From contig DGVV01000058.1 of assembly GCA_002395085.1 (NCBI GenBank), forward strand, positions 1-5,881: a DNA stretch of 5,881 nt. The letters are read 5' to 3'. Below, one piece after another: positions 1-5,155 of the stretch (position 1 is its first letter; the number at the start of each line of letters is the position of its first letter). This stretch comes from Ruminococcus sp. UBA4275 (lineage in GTDB: Bacteria > Bacillota > Clostridia > Oscillospirales > Ruminococcaceae). The notes below the pieces were generated by a model. That model searched no databases, had not been told where the DNA came from, and worked only from the letters and a program-made list of their open reading frames with translations. A program made the translations under genes and the position numbers.

Positions 1-12
1 ACAACAGATATT

Positions 13-41
13 ATTATAGCACAAAACCTTCGATTTGTCAA
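13..41 (-). promoter_or_regulatory. Leftward sigma-A-type promoter with extended -10
   Basis: On the minus strand there is a perfect TTGACA -35 box (41 down to 36), a 17-nt spacer and a perfect TATAAT -10 box (18 down to 13). TG plus one base precedes the -10, making it an extended -10. Transcription would start near base 6 and leave the window, so the gene served is not visible. The spacing and both hexamers match the vegetative promoter consensus. Confidence 0.8.
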
Positions 42-75
42 CCCCTTTTTGCAAATTTTTTCAGATTTTTTTGGC

Positions 76-105
76 TTGACAAAAAGCACGTATCTGTGTT
101 ATAAT
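76..105 (+). promoter_or_regulatory. pnuC promoter (extended -10)
   Basis: A perfect TTGACA (76-81) is followed by an 18-nt spacer and a perfect TATAAT (100-105), with TGT just before the -10 (extended -10). The predicted start of transcription is near 112, giving a leader of about 107 nt before the pnuC start codon. It lies back to back with the leftward promoter, with 34 bp between the two -35 boxes. Both promoters read TATAATAAT at the -10. Confidence 0.85.
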
Positions 106-111
106 AATCGC

Positions 112-218
112 GATAACAGGGCTGCCGCCGGGTAGTCCGCAATGCGAAACGCATTCCGTACACATCGTTAGGTCTTTGCAGATGTGTACTGAATGCGTTT
201 TTTGTTTGGGAGGATCTG
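112..218 (+). promoter_or_regulatory. Structured pnuC leader, probable attenuator or riboswitch
   Basis: The leader folds into three hairpins. Hairpin 1 pairs 119-126 with 131-138 (8 bp including two G-U pairs, loop GCCG). Hairpin 2 pairs 141-146 with 150-155 (6 bp, loop AAA). Hairpin 3 is the terminator at 147-200. Hairpin 2 uses bases 150-155, which also form the 5' side of the terminator's lower stem, so the two are mutually exclusive in that part. Such overlap is typical of transcription attenuators. The site precedes a vitamin B3-type transporter, so a sensor of NAD+ or a precursor would make sense. I do not recognise the conserved bases of a known riboswitch class, including the NAD+-II (pnuC motif) class as I remember it. 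The ribosome binding site GGGAGG (208-213) lies downstream of the terminator. Confidence 0.55.
147..203 (+). terminator. Intrinsic terminator in the pnuC leader
   Basis: Bases 149-156 pair with 191-198, and 158-166 pair with 181-189, interrupted by one C/T mismatch at 157/190. This gives 17 bp around a 14-base loop, extendable by A-T pairs at 147-148 with 199-200. Six T residues (198-203) follow or overlap the end of the stem. It sits between the promoter and the pnuC start codon, so it can act only as a regulatory terminator or as the end of a short independent RNA. Confidence 0.8.
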
Positions 219-911
219 ATGAATCAACTGACGCGCAATGAAAAGCGGCTGTGGGCAGGGTCGGTGCTGCTGACCGTGCTTGCCTTCGGAATCTTTGACC
301 GTGAGAACTGGCTGACGCTCGCAGCAAGTCTGATCGGCGTGACCTCGCTGATCTTCAATGCAAAGGGCAATCCCTTCGGGCAGCTGCTTATGGTACTGTT
401 CAGCGTGCTGTACGGCATCATCTCGTATTCGTTCCGGTATTACGGGGAAATGCTGACCTATCTCGGCATGACCGGACCCATGGCGCTGTTTTCGCTGATC
501 GCGTGGCTGCGGCACCCGTTCAAGGGGCAGCGGTCTGAAGTCGCGGTGAATACGCTGACGCGCACAGAGGCGCTCCTGAGCGTTCTGCTGACGGGTGCGG
601 TCACGTATGTGTTCTTTTTCATCCTGCGGGCATTCGGTACGCAGAATCTTGCGCTGAGCACGCTCTCCGTCGCGACGAGCTTTCTCGCGGTCTATCTGAC
701 CTTCCGGCGCAGTGCGCAGTATGCGCTCGCCTATGCAGCGAATGACGTTGTGCTGATTGCGCTCTGGGTCATCGCAGCGCGGACAGATGCGTCCTATATC
801 AGCGTTGCGGTCTGCTTCGTGATGTTTCTGGTCAATGACCTCTACGGCTATGTGAGCTGGCAGCAGATGCGCCGGCGGCAGGCTGCCTCCTCCGGTTCCT
901 GCGCGCAATGA
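219..911 (+). CDS. pnuC: PnuC-family nicotinamide riboside (vitamin B3) transporter
   Basis: A 230-residue integral membrane protein, the usual length for PnuC transporters, which bring nicotinamide riboside across the membrane by facilitated diffusion; a kinase then traps it for NAD+ synthesis. About seven hydrophobic segments are visible (roughly residues 11-25, 30-47, 52-70, 80-96, 117-137, 144-161 and 168-213, the last probably two helices). Family-like stretches are NAKGNPFGQLL (47-57), YGEMLTYLGMTGPM (75-88), ANDVVLIALW (174-183) and NDLYGYVSWQQ (206-216), the last close to the characteristic C-terminal PnuC signature. The ATG is chosen because GGGAGG ends 5 nt upstream. It appears monocistronic: the next gene points the other way and their stop codons touch. 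Expression is probably set by the attenuator-like leader. The substrate could be a related vitamin (for example thiamine, as in PnuT), since the family cannot be split reliably by eye. Confidence 0.88.
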   Translation: MNQLTRNEKRLWAGSVLLTVLAFGIFDRENWLTLAASLIGVTSLIFNAKGNPFGQLLMVLFSVLYGIISYSFRYYGEMLTYLGMTGPMALFSLIAWLRHPFKGQRSEVAVNTLTRTEALLSVLLTGAVTYVFFFILRAFGTQNLALSTLSVATSFLAVYLTFRRSAQYALAYAANDVVLIALWVIAARTDASYISVAVCFVMFLVNDLYGYVSWQQMRRRQAASSGSCAQ

Positions 912-935
912 TTACTGTGTGCTCTGATATTTTTT
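901..935 (+). terminator. Weak possible terminator at the pnuC 3' end
   Basis: Bases 901-907 can pair with 916-922 (7 bp, two of them G-U) around the pnuC stop codon. A run of six T follows only at 930-935, seven bases after the stem. The stem is weak and the T run is displaced, so this may be nothing. No better pnuC terminator is visible nearby. Confidence 0.22.
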
Positions 936-1493
936 CTTCAGCCGGTAATATCCGCGGATCGCGTGGCTGATGTAGCAGATGTAGATCAGCAGAAGCAGGC
1001 TGTATGTGATCAGCATTGTCACGCCCCACTTTCCCTCGCTGCCCTTCCTGACAATGCCGGTAAAGCGCAGGATATTCGGCACAATGATCAGGATCAGCAG
1101 GAACACAAGCAGTCCGACCTTTGCAAAGATCATTCTGCGCACGATACCCAGGCGTGTTTCCGTATCGCTGAACAGGTCCTGCTCCTCGGCGCTCAGCCCT
1201 TCTGCGGGTCTGCGGAAATAGCTGTGAGACTGCACGGAAAGCAGATACTCCCAGCCGTAATCGCGGAACATGGCGTTATAATCATCGCGGTTTTCCGGTG
1301 CAAGACCGCTGAAATCAATGCGGTAAACAACCTGTTCCGGCTCACACTTTTCAAAGGTATAGAGAAAGCCGTTCGTATCGACGAAACGCCAGCCGTTCGC
1401 GTGCATTTTTGCGAGATACTGCTCCTCTTTTTCGTATTCATAGAGCAGGAAATATTTGTGTACCCTTCTGATCGTTGTGAGTTTGCCGCCCAT
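912..1493 (-). CDS. DUF2812-family membrane protein, partner of PadR
   Basis: A 193-residue protein. Residues 1-110 are a soluble domain typical of DUF2812: HKYFLLYEYEKEEQYL (12-27), MHANGWRFV (30-38), a YTFEKCEP segment near 45, and DYGWEYL then SYFRRP (78-96). Two membrane helices follow (about 122-143 and 157-177) and then a basic tail. DUF2812 has no established biochemical role; its genes commonly lie next to PadR-type regulators, as here. The ATG at 1493 is preferred over upstream in-frame starts because GGAGG (1506-1502), within the end of padR, lies 8 nt before it. The upstream extension would overlap padR almost entirely. It starts one base after the padR stop, so translation is probably coupled. 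Its stop (914-912) directly abuts the stop of the convergent pnuC. It may be a membrane effector or modulator of the regulator (inference). Confidence 0.85.
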   Translation of the reverse strand: MGGKLTTIRRVHKYFLLYEYEKEEQYLAKMHANGWRFVDTNGFLYTFEKCEPEQVVYRIDFSGLAPENRDDYNAMFRDYGWEYLLSVQSHSYFRRPAEGLSAEEQDLFSDTETRLGIVRRMIFAKVGLLVFLLILIIVPNILRFTGIVRKGSEGKWGVTMLITYSLLLLIYICYISHAIRGYYRLKKKYQSTQ

Positions 1494-1494
1494 T

Positions 1495-1806
1495 TCAGAT
1501 ACCTCCGATGTTCTTATAAAGCCGCTTGATGCGGTTGATTTCCAGCGAGAGAATCTCCTCGCCCAGTTCTGTGATGATATAAAGCTTGCGTTTTTCCTCC
1601 TCGCGGGAAAAGCGGATGAGTCCGTCTTTTTCCATTTTGGAGAGTGTGCCGTACATTGTGCCGGCACTGATTGTGACCTCGCCGTCTGTCATTTCCTTCA
1701 CGCGCTGCCCGATGCTGTAGCCGTGCATTTCGGAGCGCAGGCAAAAGAGGATGTAGAAGCCGGTTTCGGTCATGGGAACGTACACACGCCTGAGCTTGTC
1801 GTTCAT
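1495..1806 (-). CDS. PadR-family transcriptional regulator
   Basis: A 103-residue winged-helix repressor of the short PadR subfamily. Diagnostic stretches are MTETGFYILFCLRSEMHGY (12-30), the recognition region ISAGTMYGTLSKMEKDGLI (46-64) and the wing with KRKLYIITELGEE (72-84), followed by a short C-terminal dimerisation helix. PadR proteins bind operator DNA as dimers and release it when bound to a small molecule such as a phenolic acid, antibiotic or other toxic compound; the ligand here is unknown. The ATG at 1806 is chosen over a GTG at 1815 because GAGGTGAT (1818-1811) is well placed for it, with 8 nt from GAGG to the ATG. The gene heads a two-gene operon with the DUF2812 gene. The repeats upstream suggest autorepression. 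It is divergent from the peptide/ABC cassette 460 bp away, so control of that cassette is possible but not shown. Confidence 0.93.
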   Translation of the reverse strand: MNDKLRRVYVPMTETGFYILFCLRSEMHGYSIGQRVKEMTDGEVTISAGTMYGTLSKMEKDGLIRFSREEEKRKLYIITELGEEILSLEINRIKRLYKNIGGI

Positions 1807-1816
1807 GAATATCACC

Positions 1817-1861
1817 TCGATCTATATTGATTCGATGTATCGCGGTTCGATGTATCGAACT
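1817..1861. repeat. Three tandem 15-bp repeats, probable PadR operators
   Basis: Copies run 1817-1831, 1832-1846 and 1847-1861, each beginning TCGAT. The second and third share TCGATGTATCG, a near-palindrome (TCGAT then ATCGA around GT). The first, TCGATCTATATTGAT, is degenerate and runs into the padR ribosome binding site. The array fills the gap between the predicted start of transcription and the padR start codon. A period of 15 bp does not match the helical repeat, so successive sites would lie on different faces of the DNA. Binding by PadR is inferred from position and symmetry. Confidence 0.65.
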
Positions 1862-1869
1862 GTAATGCT

Positions 1870-1898
1870 AGTATATCACACCTCGATATAGTTGTCAA
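1870..1898 (-). promoter_or_regulatory. padR operon promoter
   Basis: On the minus strand a perfect TTGACA -35 box (1898 down to 1893) is followed by a 17-nt spacer and a TATACT -10 box (1875 down to 1870). Transcription should start near 1863, giving a leader of about 57 nt. The -35 box lies in the 8-bp centre of a 12-bp inverted repeat, so a bound dimer would block polymerase. Confidence 0.8.
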
Positions 1899-1910
1899 TA
1901 TATCGGGGTG
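1879..1910. promoter_or_regulatory. 12-bp inverted repeat over the padR -35 box, probable operator
   Basis: The left arm CACCTCGATATA (1879-1890) and right arm TATATCGGGGTG (1899-1910) are inverted copies with one mismatch, separated by 8 bp that contain the minus-strand TTGACA. A third copy of the arm, CACCTCGATCTA, occurs at 1813-1824, where it includes the padR ribosome binding site. Arm length, symmetry and the placement over the promoter are typical of a dimeric repressor site. Confidence 0.65.
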
Positions 1911-2265
1911 CGATTTATGAGAAATTATAATTTCAAGGCGTATATTCCGCTGAAATTTATGTATCATGTCATACACCGCCGGTTTTTCCGCGATCCGCCG
2001 CCTGCCCGCAGCGAACTGCCGCAAAATATCCGCACAGCGGCAGACACCGCCCAACTACACAGAAGCCACACACAAAACACATATCCGTGCGGTATAATAA
2101 GGATATAGTCCATCGGCAGACACCCCGATACACACAAACAGAACCGCGGGTTGTAACCCCCTTCCCATTACGATTCCCATACCCAACCCCCAAACATCTT
2201 CCCACACTGAATACCATGATTTATCTGTGATTCTACTTGCATACGTTCAAAAGGAGGAAGTCAAA
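1911..2265. other. Non-coding spacer, C/A-rich and G-poor on the plus strand
   Basis: No convincing gene lies here. Short open frames exist on both strands but lack ribosome binding sites and protein-like composition. The stretch holds a perfect 7-bp inverted repeat (CTGCCGC 2016-2022, GCGGCAG 2037-2043, 14-nt gap), an 11-bp direct repeat CGGCAGACACC (2038-2048 and 2114-2124), and a candidate -10 box at 2093-2098. It also holds a very G-poor segment: 2154-2208 contains 27 C and a single G. This should be the regulatory region and long leader of the downstream peptide gene. Confidence 0.6.
2093..2098 (+). promoter_or_regulatory. Candidate -10 box for the peptide gene
   Basis: A perfect TATAAT lies 168 nt before the peptide start codon. 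No recognisable -35 box lies 16-18 nt upstream (the bases there are CA-rich), so this would need an activator or another sigma factor. The inverted repeat at 2016-2043 is a possible activator site. A start near 2105 would give a leader of about 160 nt. I see no better plus-strand promoter nearer the gene. Confidence 0.3.
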
Positions 2266-2556
2266 ATGAAGAAGAGGACAAGTTTCTCTGTCCTTTCTGC
2301 TGCCATGATGGCTTTCAACACAATCTCTCCCGCATCAGCCGCCTCCCTGACATCAACCTTTACCAAGGCAGGCTCTGTCTACGGTGTCCAGACCGAATGC
2401 TCCAGCTTTTCCAGCTACGTGACCGCCCACGCACAGGTCTCCAATGACGGCGTTTCTACACACCGGAGTCTCCGCGGCTACAGAGCCGTCACCGTCACCG
2501 CTACCCGTTTCTGCCCTTCCGGTTCGGTTGAACAAAGCGGCTGGTATCAACTCTGA
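2266..2556 (+). CDS. Secreted cysteine-containing peptide, possible lactococcin 972-like bacteriocin
   Basis: A 96-residue precursor. Residues 2-4 (KKR) and the hydrophobic stretch to about 20 form a Sec-type signal peptide, with a likely cut after ASA near residue 25. The mature part of about 70 residues is rich in Ser, Thr, Val and aromatic residues and ends in GWYQL. Cys45 and Cys83 are the only cysteines and could form a disulfide. The ATG at 2266 has AGGAGG (2252-2257) 8 nt upstream; a GTG at 2227 in the same frame lacks this support. Size, secretion signal, SxY and His-containing segments, aromatic C-terminus and the following permease and ABC ATPase genes all resemble lactococcin 972-family loci, whose founding member binds lipid II. 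Sequence similarity is weak by eye, and cysteines are not in lactococcin 972 as I remember it. It could be another secreted peptide, for example a signal. That it is a real secreted product is well supported; its activity is not. Confidence 0.6.
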   Translation: MKKRTSFSVLSAAMMAFNTISPASAASLTSTFTKAGSVYGVQTECSSFSSYVTAHAQVSNDGVSTHRSLRGYRAVTVTATRFCPSGSVEQSGWYQL

Positions 2557-2576
2557 CCGGTCTTCCCAGCCGGTCA
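2554..2576 (+). other. Hairpin over the peptide stop codon
   Basis: TGACCGG (2554-2560) pairs perfectly with CCGGTCA (2570-2576) around a 9-base loop. The 5' arm starts with the peptide gene's TGA stop. No T run follows, so it is not a terminator on its own. It may shield the 3' end of the peptide message. Confidence 0.45.
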
Positions 2577-2633
2577 ATCTCCCGCGCCAATACCATGTCC
2601 TGAATGTGTGATGTGTTTGTTTGATAGATTATG

Positions 2634-2650
2634 CGGCAGCGCATCTGCCG
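2634..2650 (+). other. GC-rich hairpin before the internal terminator
   Basis: CGGCAG (2634-2639) pairs with CTGCCG (2645-2650) around the loop CGCAT. It ends five bases before the terminator stem and may stabilise the 3' end of the short transcript. Confidence 0.45.
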
Positions 2651-2655
2651 GAATC

Positions 2656-2691
2656 CGGAGATCTGATTCATGCAGGTCTCCGTCTTTTTTT
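2656..2691 (+). terminator. Intrinsic terminator between the peptide and transporter genes
   Basis: Bases 2656-2665 pair with 2673-2682 (10 bp with one T-G pair, 7-base loop), followed by TC and seven T (2685-2691). It lies 98 nt after the peptide stop and 41 nt before the permease start. No promoter is visible between it and the permease, so the transporter genes probably depend on read-through. Confidence 0.8.
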
Positions 2692-2731
2692 CAGTTCTCT
2701 GTCCGTCGCCGGAAGAAAAGGAGGTTCTCAC

Positions 2732-3787
2732 TTGCCCCTAAAAATCAGGAAAACAGATCTGCTCTATCTTTTTCAGCTCACTTTCATCGGCGTCTTTCTG
2801 CTTGTGCTGCTGGGCTACCGCTTCCAGACCGACAAAAAGAATTTCTTTGAGAACGAAATGTTCTCTGAGAATGTCAAAGGTCTCCGGATGTCCAGTTTCC
2901 AGCTTGCCGAGAATGTATGCTTCCCGCTGAGTCTGATCCCGCCGGATCAGCCCTGTTCCGTTTCGCGGTATCTCTCCGGCAGCGAGCATGAAATCGTGCG
3001 CGGCGTTTATGACCCCTGCGATGTCTTCGGCTTCGCGGAGCGCATCGGGCAGGGCAGATATTTCTCCGCAGCAGATTTCGCATCTGCTGCCAAAACCGCC
3101 GTGATCGGCAGCAGCATCGCGGATTCCCCCGCCTGCATCTCCCGCGGCGGCAAACGCTGCTATCTCTACGAAAACACAGCCTATGAAGTCATCGGAGAAT
3201 TTGCCGTGCAGGATAATCTCGCGGATAAGGCAGTCTTTCTCAATCTCCCCGCACTGGATGCCCAGATCGGTCAGCTTGGCGGCGTGTACTATTTCGACGC
3301 CAAAAGCGCCGATACCGTCCGCAGCGTCACGGAACAGGTTCTCAGCGGCATCGGCGGGGCATTCACGGTCTCAGAAGTTGAATTCGTCCCGCGCACATCG
3401 CGTCAGCTCAATATTCTGTTCCGCTCCATGTTTCTTTGCTGCACGCTCTCTGCGCTGCTTTGCCTCGCCGTCACAACCTTCTTCGTCGTAAGCGGCGAAC
3501 AGTACAGCACGGCGGTCAGGAAACTCTGCGGCATGACATCGCGCGGGATTTTTGTGCTTTACGGAAGGCGGATGCTGGCTGTAACCGCCGCTGCTTTCCT
3601 GCTGATTTTCGTCACGATGCATCTGCTGACAGCTTCCGGTGTACCGGTCTTTGCAAACTGCGGCATCAGCGGATGGCATTATCTCGCCGCTGCCTGCATT
3701 CTGCTGGGCATCAGCGGATGCAATACACTATATATCACACGCCTTTGCTGCGCTGCGGACATCAGCAGCGTGCTGAAAGGAATCTGA
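2732..3787 (+). CDS. FtsX/MacB-like ABC permease, first half
   Basis: A 351-residue protein with the layout of type VII (FtsX/MacB) ABC permeases: one N-terminal helix (about 11-29), a large extracytoplasmic domain (30-228), then three helices (about 229-253, 281-300 and 315-334). The motif ERIGQGRYFSAADF (103-116) resembles the xGRxFxxxDF segment of MacB periplasmic core domains. The start is TTG at 2732, chosen because AGGAGG (2719-2724) lies 7 nt upstream; an earlier in-frame start would run through the terminator. It ends 12 nt before the second permease, in an operon. Its C-terminal DISSVL matches DMSSVL near the end of the second permease, suggesting the two arose by duplication. Such permeases work mechanically from the membrane side or extrude peptides rather than forming a wide channel. 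Probable roles are export of the upstream peptide or protection from it. Lactococcin 972 loci usually carry one permease of about 650-700 residues instead. Confidence 0.75.
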   Translation: MPLKIRKTDLLYLFQLTFIGVFLLVLLGYRFQTDKKNFFENEMFSENVKGLRMSSFQLAENVCFPLSLIPPDQPCSVSRYLSGSEHEIVRGVYDPCDVFGFAERIGQGRYFSAADFASAAKTAVIGSSIADSPACISRGGKRCYLYENTAYEVIGEFAVQDNLADKAVFLNLPALDAQIGQLGGVYYFDAKSADTVRSVTEQVLSGIGGAFTVSEVEFVPRTSRQLNILFRSMFLCCTLSALLCLAVTTFFVVSGEQYSTAVRKLCGMTSRGIFVLYGRRMLAVTAAAFLLIFVTMHLLTASGVPVFANCGISGWHYLAAACILLGISGCNTLYITRLCCAADISSVLKGI

Positions 3788-3799
3788 ACGGGGGATACC

Positions 3800-5140
3800 A
3801 TGGCAGAACTCATTTTGCAGGAGATTCGTTATATTCTTCACGCAGATAAGCGGATTTTCCTGCTCTGTGTGCTGGCTTTCACCTGTGCCTGCATCGGCAT
3901 CAACGCCAGCCTGACAAACTGCATCATCGCAAAAACAGAACATACCGCCGCAGAAATCTCCTACGGCGACAAATCCACCTATGAAATCACGCTCTACGGC
4001 GACAGCGATACCTATTGCCGTGTCTTCAGCCCGCAGAATACCGGCAAAGTCAAGGCACTCTTTGAGGCGCTGTGCGCAGACCCGCTTTTCTCGCTGCGCT
4101 ATACTTCCGAAAACCTCATCGACTTTTTCAATCCGCAGGATGCCGCCTTCGGAAAAGACGATTTTCCGCGCTATCTGGAAGCCTTCCGCGTGGGCTATGA
4201 GGACGGTACTGCGCTCGATTATGACGACTATCTTGCGCTCAAAGCCATCTACGCAGACCGGAATTTCTGTACCGATTACGGCGTGGAGATTGCGGAGGGC
4301 AGAGCCTTTGCACCTGCTGATTTCATCGTAAATTCGCCGGAAAACATTGTGCTGCCGGTGCTGCTCGGAAATGGCTACCGCAGTCTCTATCAGATCGGTG
4401 ACCGCATCGAAAATGCGCATCTCGGCACAGAACAGATTCTGACACTGGAAGTCATCGGCTTCCTCAGAAGCGGCAGCTTCTTCTATGACAATAACGCGAT
4501 GAAGGTCATGCTGGAGCGCTATATTGTCGTGCCGGTCGTCGAAACCGCCTACGACGGGCTGCTGCCGGACGGCTCTTACGACGACTTCACCCATGCCGCC
4601 TACGACAGCCTCAAAATCATCAACGCAAGACTCATCTGCGATGCCGCAAATGCCCGTCTGGTGCAGGAGCGCGCCGCCGAACTTTTCCGCGAAAACGGCT
4701 TCTCGGAACTCCGCCTCTTTGCCGAAAGCGAAGGCTCTCAGCAATACCTCGAACATACCCGCAGCAGCGCTGCCGCCAGCATCATCATAACCGGCTTTAC
4801 CGTGCTGATGATCTTTCTGATGATCTGCATTCAGACCGGATGCCGCATCCTGCGGAACCGGAAAAAATACAGCATTCTCCTGCTCAGCGGCATCACAACA
4901 GCCCAGCTTTTCTGCCTGATTGCCGCAGAAACGCTGCTCATCTTCGGGTGTTCGGCGGTGCTTTTCTGTGCGGTGTCTGTGCTGCTGCACCGGAATCCGT
5001 ATTTGCAGCTCACGGTGAACCGCTATTCCCTGCTGTGCATCGCCGCGCTGGAAATCCTGCTGACACTCGCAGCCGGCATCTGGGGGGTACGGAAAATCCG
5101 GCAGGTTGATATGAGCAGCGTGCTGCGGGAACATGAATAA
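3800..5140 (+). CDS. FtsX/MacB-like ABC permease, second half
   Basis: A 446-residue membrane protein: an N-terminal helix (about 18-38), an extracytoplasmic domain of about 285 residues (39-324), then three helices (about 325-347, 363-395 and 409-430). This is the four-helix FtsX/MacB plan. GVEIAEGRAFAPADFI (161-176) matches the MacB core motif with GRxF and an acidic residue, and IGDRIE follows at 199-204. The C-terminal RQVDMSSVLREHE is typical of the cytoplasmic end after the last FtsX helix. The ATG at 3800 has a G-rich site (GGGGGA, 3790-3795), weaker than that of its neighbours; translation may be coupled to the preceding gene, 12 nt away. It probably forms a heterodimer with the first permease and is powered by the ATPase 15 nt downstream. 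The substrate is inferred from context to be the secreted peptide or a cell-wall target. Confidence 0.8.
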   Translation: MAELILQEIRYILHADKRIFLLCVLAFTCACIGINASLTNCIIAKTEHTAAEISYGDKSTYEITLYGDSDTYCRVFSPQNTGKVKALFEALCADPLFSLRYTSENLIDFFNPQDAAFGKDDFPRYLEAFRVGYEDGTALDYDDYLALKAIYADRNFCTDYGVEIAEGRAFAPADFIVNSPENIVLPVLLGNGYRSLYQIGDRIENAHLGTEQILTLEVIGFLRSGSFFYDNNAMKVMLERYIVVPVVETAYDGLLPDGSYDDFTHAAYDSLKIINARLICDAANARLVQERAAELFRENGFSELRLFAESEGSQQYLEHTRSSAAASIIITGFTVLMIFLMICIQTGCRILRNRKKYSILLLSGITTAQLFCLIAAETLLIFGCSAVLFCAVSVLLHRNPYLQLTVNRYSLLCIAALEILLTLAAGIWGVRKIRQVDMSSVLREHE

Positions 5141-5155
5141 GAAAGGAGCTTCACA

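Noticed and set aside
112..200. Assignment of the pnuC leader to the NAD+-II (pnuC motif) riboswitch
   Set aside because: Genomic position fits, but the conserved bases I recall for that class are not seen; a covariance-model scan would be needed.
168..908. A 246-codon open frame on the minus strand
   Set aside because: It is antisense to pnuC; its product is highly charged and His/Arg/Gln-rich, a typical shadow of a hydrophobic gene, and it runs into the regulatory leader.
963..1529. A 188-codon open frame on the plus strand
   Set aside because: It is antisense to the DUF2812 gene, which has recognisable domain sequence and a good ribosome binding site.
1926..1931. TATAAT on the plus strand near the padR operator
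   Set aside because: No -35 box at a workable distance (the nearest TTGTCA is 28 nt away) and no gene close downstream.
1929..1957. Inverted repeat AATTTCA/TGAAATT
   Set aside because: Only 7 A/T-rich bp with a 15-base gap and no T tail or promoter context; likely chance in an A+T-rich segment.
1908..2108. A 66-codon plus-strand open frame in the spacer
   Set aside because: No ribosome binding site, starts inside the padR operator, and the product looks random.
1969..2217. An 82-codon minus-strand open frame, Cys/Gly/Val-rich
   Set aside because: The composition simply reflects the G-rich complement of the C-rich spacer; no ribosome binding site or family resemblance was seen.
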